IMG/VR virus record: IMGVR_UViG_3300042870_000046
Coordinates: 1 to 30,679 of that record
Source: a virus
DNA length: 30,679 bases
Direction: 5' to 3' (one strand)
The position numbers and the translations under genes are program-made. Positions 28,336 through 30,679 of the stretch are shown here, piece by piece; position 1 is the stretch's first letter; the number at the start of each line of letters is the position of its first letter. A model generated the notes under the pieces. It searched no databases and was not told where the DNA came from. It saw nothing but the letters and a program-made list of their open reading frames with translations.

Positions 28336-29037
28336 ATGAAACTTAATGATCTTGAAACAAAAAATGTCGCAGTCAAAGCTCTAAAAGAAAGCTTTTCAAT
28401 GGACTTCGATGTTTCCAATTTAGATAAAAGCAAAACACGAGCAATGCTAACCAAAGTCAAGGGACTTATTTCAGAGTCAAAGAAGACTCCGGAATTTCAT
28501 CGGGCACAACATAATCCAGCTTACCTAAAGCTAGTATTCATGGAACAAGCACTGAGTCAGCATATGAAAGTAGCTAAGGCTCCTCGTATCGTTTTTGAAA
28601 ACGAAGAAGTAGAAAAGTCGCAAGTAATCCTTGCTGCACAAGACATGATTGATTCCGTACAGAAGATGTACGAAGATGTAAACGATATGCTTGTTAAGGA
28701 ACTTCCTGCTTTGGTAGATTCGATTCAGAGCGAAATCGGTGCAAATGAAAGTCAATCATTTAGCCAAACTTCAACCGATGCATTAACTCAGCTTAACGCT
28801 GCCCTACAGCAAGCTCAAACTTCACTTAAGGGTGCATTGGGCGGCTTAACTGGTCAAGCCGGTGACGCTTTCGCTGCACCTGTTGACGGTCTCGGTGGCG
28901 AAGAAGAAGTTGATGTCGATCTTGATCTTGATCTAGATGCTGAAGCACCCGCTGAAGAACCTGCTGCTGAACTACCTCCTGTTCCGGATTTGGATGACGA
29001 AGAATCAATGGGAATGGTTGGCAGAGCAAAGAGATAA
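28336..29037 (+). CDS. Late virion or prohead-core-type protein with acidic tail
   Basis: 233 residues. Helical N-terminal two thirds: MKLNDLETKNVAVKALKESF, LVFMEQALSQHMK, EEVEKSQVILAAQDMIDSVQKM, KELPALVDSIQSEIG. A Gln/Ala/Gly-rich connector leads to an acidic tail (EEEVDVDLDLDLDAEAPAEEPA) ending GMVGRAKR. The build resembles scaffold or core proteins, and I recall it being kept in marine T4-like phages, but its role is not proven. The tail DNA contains a GATCTT hexamer repeat (28919-28935). Confidence 0.7.
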   Translation: MKLNDLETKNVAVKALKESFSMDFDVSNLDKSKTRAMLTKVKGLISESKKTPEFHRAQHNPAYLKLVFMEQALSQHMKVAKAPRIVFENEEVEKSQVILAAQDMIDSVQKMYEDVNDMLVKELPALVDSIQSEIGANESQSFSQTSTDALTQLNAALQQAQTSLKGALGGLTGQAGDAFAAPVDGLGGEEEVDVDLDLDLDAEAPAEEPAAELPPVPDLDDEESMGMVGRAKR

Positions 29038-29043
29038 GCAGCT

Positions 29044-29385
29044 ATGCTTCTCTTTGAATTCGATGCTAAACAAGAAGATACGCTAGTACCAAAAATTGTT
29101 GCATTGACTAATCAATTACAGCAAGAAATTGACGGCGGTGAGATTGATCCAAACAATTACACCGTCGATGATTTGTTGGATTATTTTCAACAATATGATG
29201 TAATTCTTGATGTAGACAATCTATACGACATGCTTCAGGTTCCTCCACTCAGTGATGTAGTCACTAATATACAAGGTGACAAAGTAGTATTCAAAGGTTA
29301 CGATTCTAAAAATGTGTTAGATAGACCCGAAGGCGACGATAAGAAAACAGTTGCTCAAATGGCTAAACGAGCAATGAAAACTTAA
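29044..29385 (+). CDS. Small acidic conserved late protein
   Basis: 113 residues beginning MLLFEFDAKQEDTLVPKIVAL. Helices DDLLDYFQQYDVILDVDNLYDML are followed by VPPLSDVVTNIQGDKVVFKGYD and a basic end (KKTVAQMAKRAMKT). It starts six bases after the previous stop, in the same late unit. The function is unknown; the size and company suggest a head or core protein. Confidence 0.65.
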   Translation: MLLFEFDAKQEDTLVPKIVALTNQLQQEIDGGEIDPNNYTVDDLLDYFQQYDVILDVDNLYDMLQVPPLSDVVTNIQGDKVVFKGYDSKNVLDRPEGDDKKTVAQMAKRAMKT

Positions 29386-29394
29386 CCTTTATAC

Positions 29395-29422
29395 TTGACT
29401 TCTTATAATATTGTGCTATAAT
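29395..29422 (+). promoter_or_regulatory. Extended -10 promoter for SGNH/exonuclease unit
   Basis: TTGACT (29395-29400), 16 bases, TATAAT (29417-29422), with TGC before the -10. It shares GTGCTATAAT with the promoter at 9324-9352. Start is predicted near 29429-29430, at the next ATG. Confidence 0.75.
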
Positions 29423-29429
29423 TGATTAT

Positions 29430-30089
29430 ATGAGTAGTAATTTCTCACACTTAGTGGTAAACGGATGTAGTTTCACATATTGTGAAGGCCTTCAATATCC
29501 TCTACTAGAAGGATGGCCAAAGTTACTAGCTGAAAAGTTAGATGTTCCACTAATAAATCTTGCTAAACCCGGCACCGGAAATGATCGCATTGTGCGAACT
29601 ACTGTAGAGCATATCTATAAGAATCCACTACCTAACCCGCTTTATATCATAGCATTCTCACACTCGTCTAGGAGAGAGGAATACTACAGATTTTTCCGCG
29701 GCGCGCCGCTTAATGATTACCAACAGTTGCATTTTAATCAACCTACAGACCTATCGGAGAGTGTTCGTTTCTTTGTTGAAAATTATAATCCAACCGTTTA
29801 TAGTCAGCAAAAGATTCGGTTGTGGCTAAGTATGGTCAATACTTTTAAAGCAAATAATATTTCATATCTAACTACTGATTTCATACCAGATTTGCCAAAA
29901 GATATCATCAAACTTAAAAACAGTTACAGTGAATTGTGGGATGCTGTAAATAACGATCCTAATCGAATAATTGACCTAGAACAACTAACCAGAGGCCTTG
30001 ATAAACTACCATGCGGACATGAGGATTATCCGGCAATGCCAATACTAGCAAACTACATACATGAAGAAATAAGGAAAAGATGGCAGTAA
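29430..30089 (+). CDS. SGNH/GDSL-like protein
   Basis: 219 residues. Block I is VNGCSFTYCEG (residues 10-20) with the Ser nucleophile in GCSFT; NLAKPGTGNDRI supplies the Gly and Asn of later blocks; the C-terminal GHEDYPAMPILANYI would carry the Asp/His pair (His adjacent in GHEDYP). Marine phages often have such proteins; known SGNH enzymes remove acyl groups, but the target here is unknown and the block V fit is loose. ATG 29430 lacks a Shine-Dalgarno sequence and matches the predicted transcription start. It overlaps the exonuclease gene by ten bases. Confidence 0.75.
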   Translation: MSSNFSHLVVNGCSFTYCEGLQYPLLEGWPKLLAEKLDVPLINLAKPGTGNDRIVRTTVEHIYKNPLPNPLYIIAFSHSSRREEYYRFFRGAPLNDYQQLHFNQPTDLSESVRFFVENYNPTVYSQQKIRLWLSMVNTFKANNISYLTTDFIPDLPKDIIKLKNSYSELWDAVNNDPNRIIDLEQLTRGLDKLPCGHEDYPAMPILANYIHEEIRKRWQ

Positions 30090-30679
30090 CAAATAGATTC
30101 CTATATGAGGAAATGAAACGAGAAACAACTAATGAAGGTCGTAAATACTTAGCACCAGATGGTGCTAAGTTACCTAGTGTTACTACTATATTAGATGCAA
30201 CTAAAACACTTGAAGCAAAGAAAGCCTTAATTGATTGGCGGCGCCGAGTAGGTGAGCAAAAAGCTAAAGAAATTACTACAGAAGCGGCTGGCCGCGGCAC
30301 TAGAATGCATAAGTATCTTGAGAACTTTGTTCTAACAGGAGAAACAGGTGAGCCCGGAAGCAATCCGTATAGCAAGCAATCACATCAGATGGCGCATACA
30401 ATCATATCTCAAGGCTTATCCAACTGCCCCGAGTTCTGGGGCACGGAAGTATCTCTATATTTTCCTAAAGTTTATGCTGGGACCACAGACTTAGTTGGAC
30501 TACATGCTGGCGACGAAGCTATACTTGACTTCAAACAAACAAACAAGCTTAAAAAGCGTGAATGGATTGAAGACTATTTCCTTCAGTTGACAGCATATGC
30601 TAACGCACACAATGAAGTTTATGGTACAAAGATTCGCAAGGGCGTAATCCTTATGTGCAGTGCTGCAAACGAGTATCAA
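30080..30679 (+). CDS. PD-(D/E)XK (RecB/MGME1-like) exonuclease, 3' part missing
   Basis: 200 residues are visible; the frame is open at the window end. ATG 30080 follows AAGGAAAAG. Motifs in order: PSVTTIL, GRGTRMHKYLE (71-81, His77), EFWGTEVSLYF (Glu123), YAGTTDLVG (Asp137), AILDFKQTNK (Asp150-x-Lys152) and YFLQLTAYA (Gln169). This is the full PD-(D/E)XK exonuclease core as in RecB-family and MGME1-like enzymes of phages. It probably trims or recycles DNA in recombination or host-DNA degradation. Confidence 0.88.
   Translation, partial: MAVTNRFLYEEMKRETTNEGRKYLAPDGAKLPSVTTILDATKTLEAKKALIDWRRRVGEQKAKEITTEAAGRGTRMHKYLENFVLTGETGEPGSNPYSKQSHQMAHTIISQGLSNCPEFWGTEVSLYFPKVYAGTTDLVGLHAGDEAILDFKQTNKLKKREWIEDYFLQLTAYANAHNEVYGTKIRKGVILMCSAANEYQ

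Noticed and set aside
1-30679. tRNA genes, CRISPR arrays, insertion sequences, integrase or attachment sites
   Set aside because: I looked for cloverleaf-like segments, regularly spaced repeats and transposase or integrase motifs and saw none; a covariance-model search would be decisive for tRNAs.

Overview
This window is a 30.7 kb segment of a T4-like myovirus (T4 superfamily tailed phage), probably an environmental, marine-type relative. It carries recognisable homologues of T4 gp17 (large terminase), gp32 (ssDNA-binding protein), UvsX, UvsY, UvsW, gp62 (clamp-loader small subunit), gp61 (primase) and gp41 (replicative helicase). It also carries T4-style late-promoter boxes (ATAAATA) and accessory genes typical of marine T4-like phages: peptide deformylase, Fe(II)/2-oxoglutarate dioxygenase, a second exonuclease and nucleotide-salvage enzymes. 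No photosynthesis genes are present, so nothing here points to a cyanobacterial host. The host is not identifiable beyond a bacterium whose sigma70-type promoters resemble TTGACA-N17-TGnTATAAT. I saw no tRNA, rRNA, CRISPR array, insertion sequence or integrase, and no gene-free stretch over 300 bases.

Layout. (1) 1-3465: tail of an unknown gene, a terminator, terminase gp17 and a 598-aa virion-type protein, both behind late boxes. (2) 3466-8172: structured leader, gp32, a BPSL0761-like protein, UvsX, an acidic protein, UvsY, an unknown, and a cluster of tiny genes (DUF465-like, two-helix membrane protein, 66-aa protein). (3) 8173-9313: AAA+ ATPase with its own promoter and a UUCG terminator. 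(4) 9314-11805: a HARP-like partner and UvsW helicase. (5) 11810-20230: one long, tightly overlapping early operon with conserved unknowns, gp62, a zinc-finger protein, a tandem cassette of seven tiny proteins with a common C-terminal motif, PhyH dioxygenase, a DEDDh exonuclease, a miniature DnaE-like protein, APRT, a membrane protein, an MTA/SAH nucleosidase and peptide deformylase. (6) 20180-20563: the only minus-strand gene. (7) 20603-21396: late virion protein. (8) 21386-23785: primase and helicase. (9) 23788-29385: late block of virion-type proteins plus a nucleotidyltransferase/ligase-fold pair. (10) 29395-30679: SGNH-like protein and a PD-(D/E)XK exonuclease cut by the window end.

Genes work as two regulons that can be read from the DNA. 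Replication, recombination and metabolic genes follow extended -10 sigma70-like promoters. Packaging and virion genes follow ATAAATA late boxes. In both classes several first genes have no Shine-Dalgarno sequence, and their ATG sits where transcription should start, suggesting systematic leaderless mRNAs. Other points of interest are a 191-aa protein that keeps the three catalytic-aspartate motifs of bacterial family C DNA polymerases, the tandem tiny-ORF cassette, and the late NTase plus KxDG protein pair.
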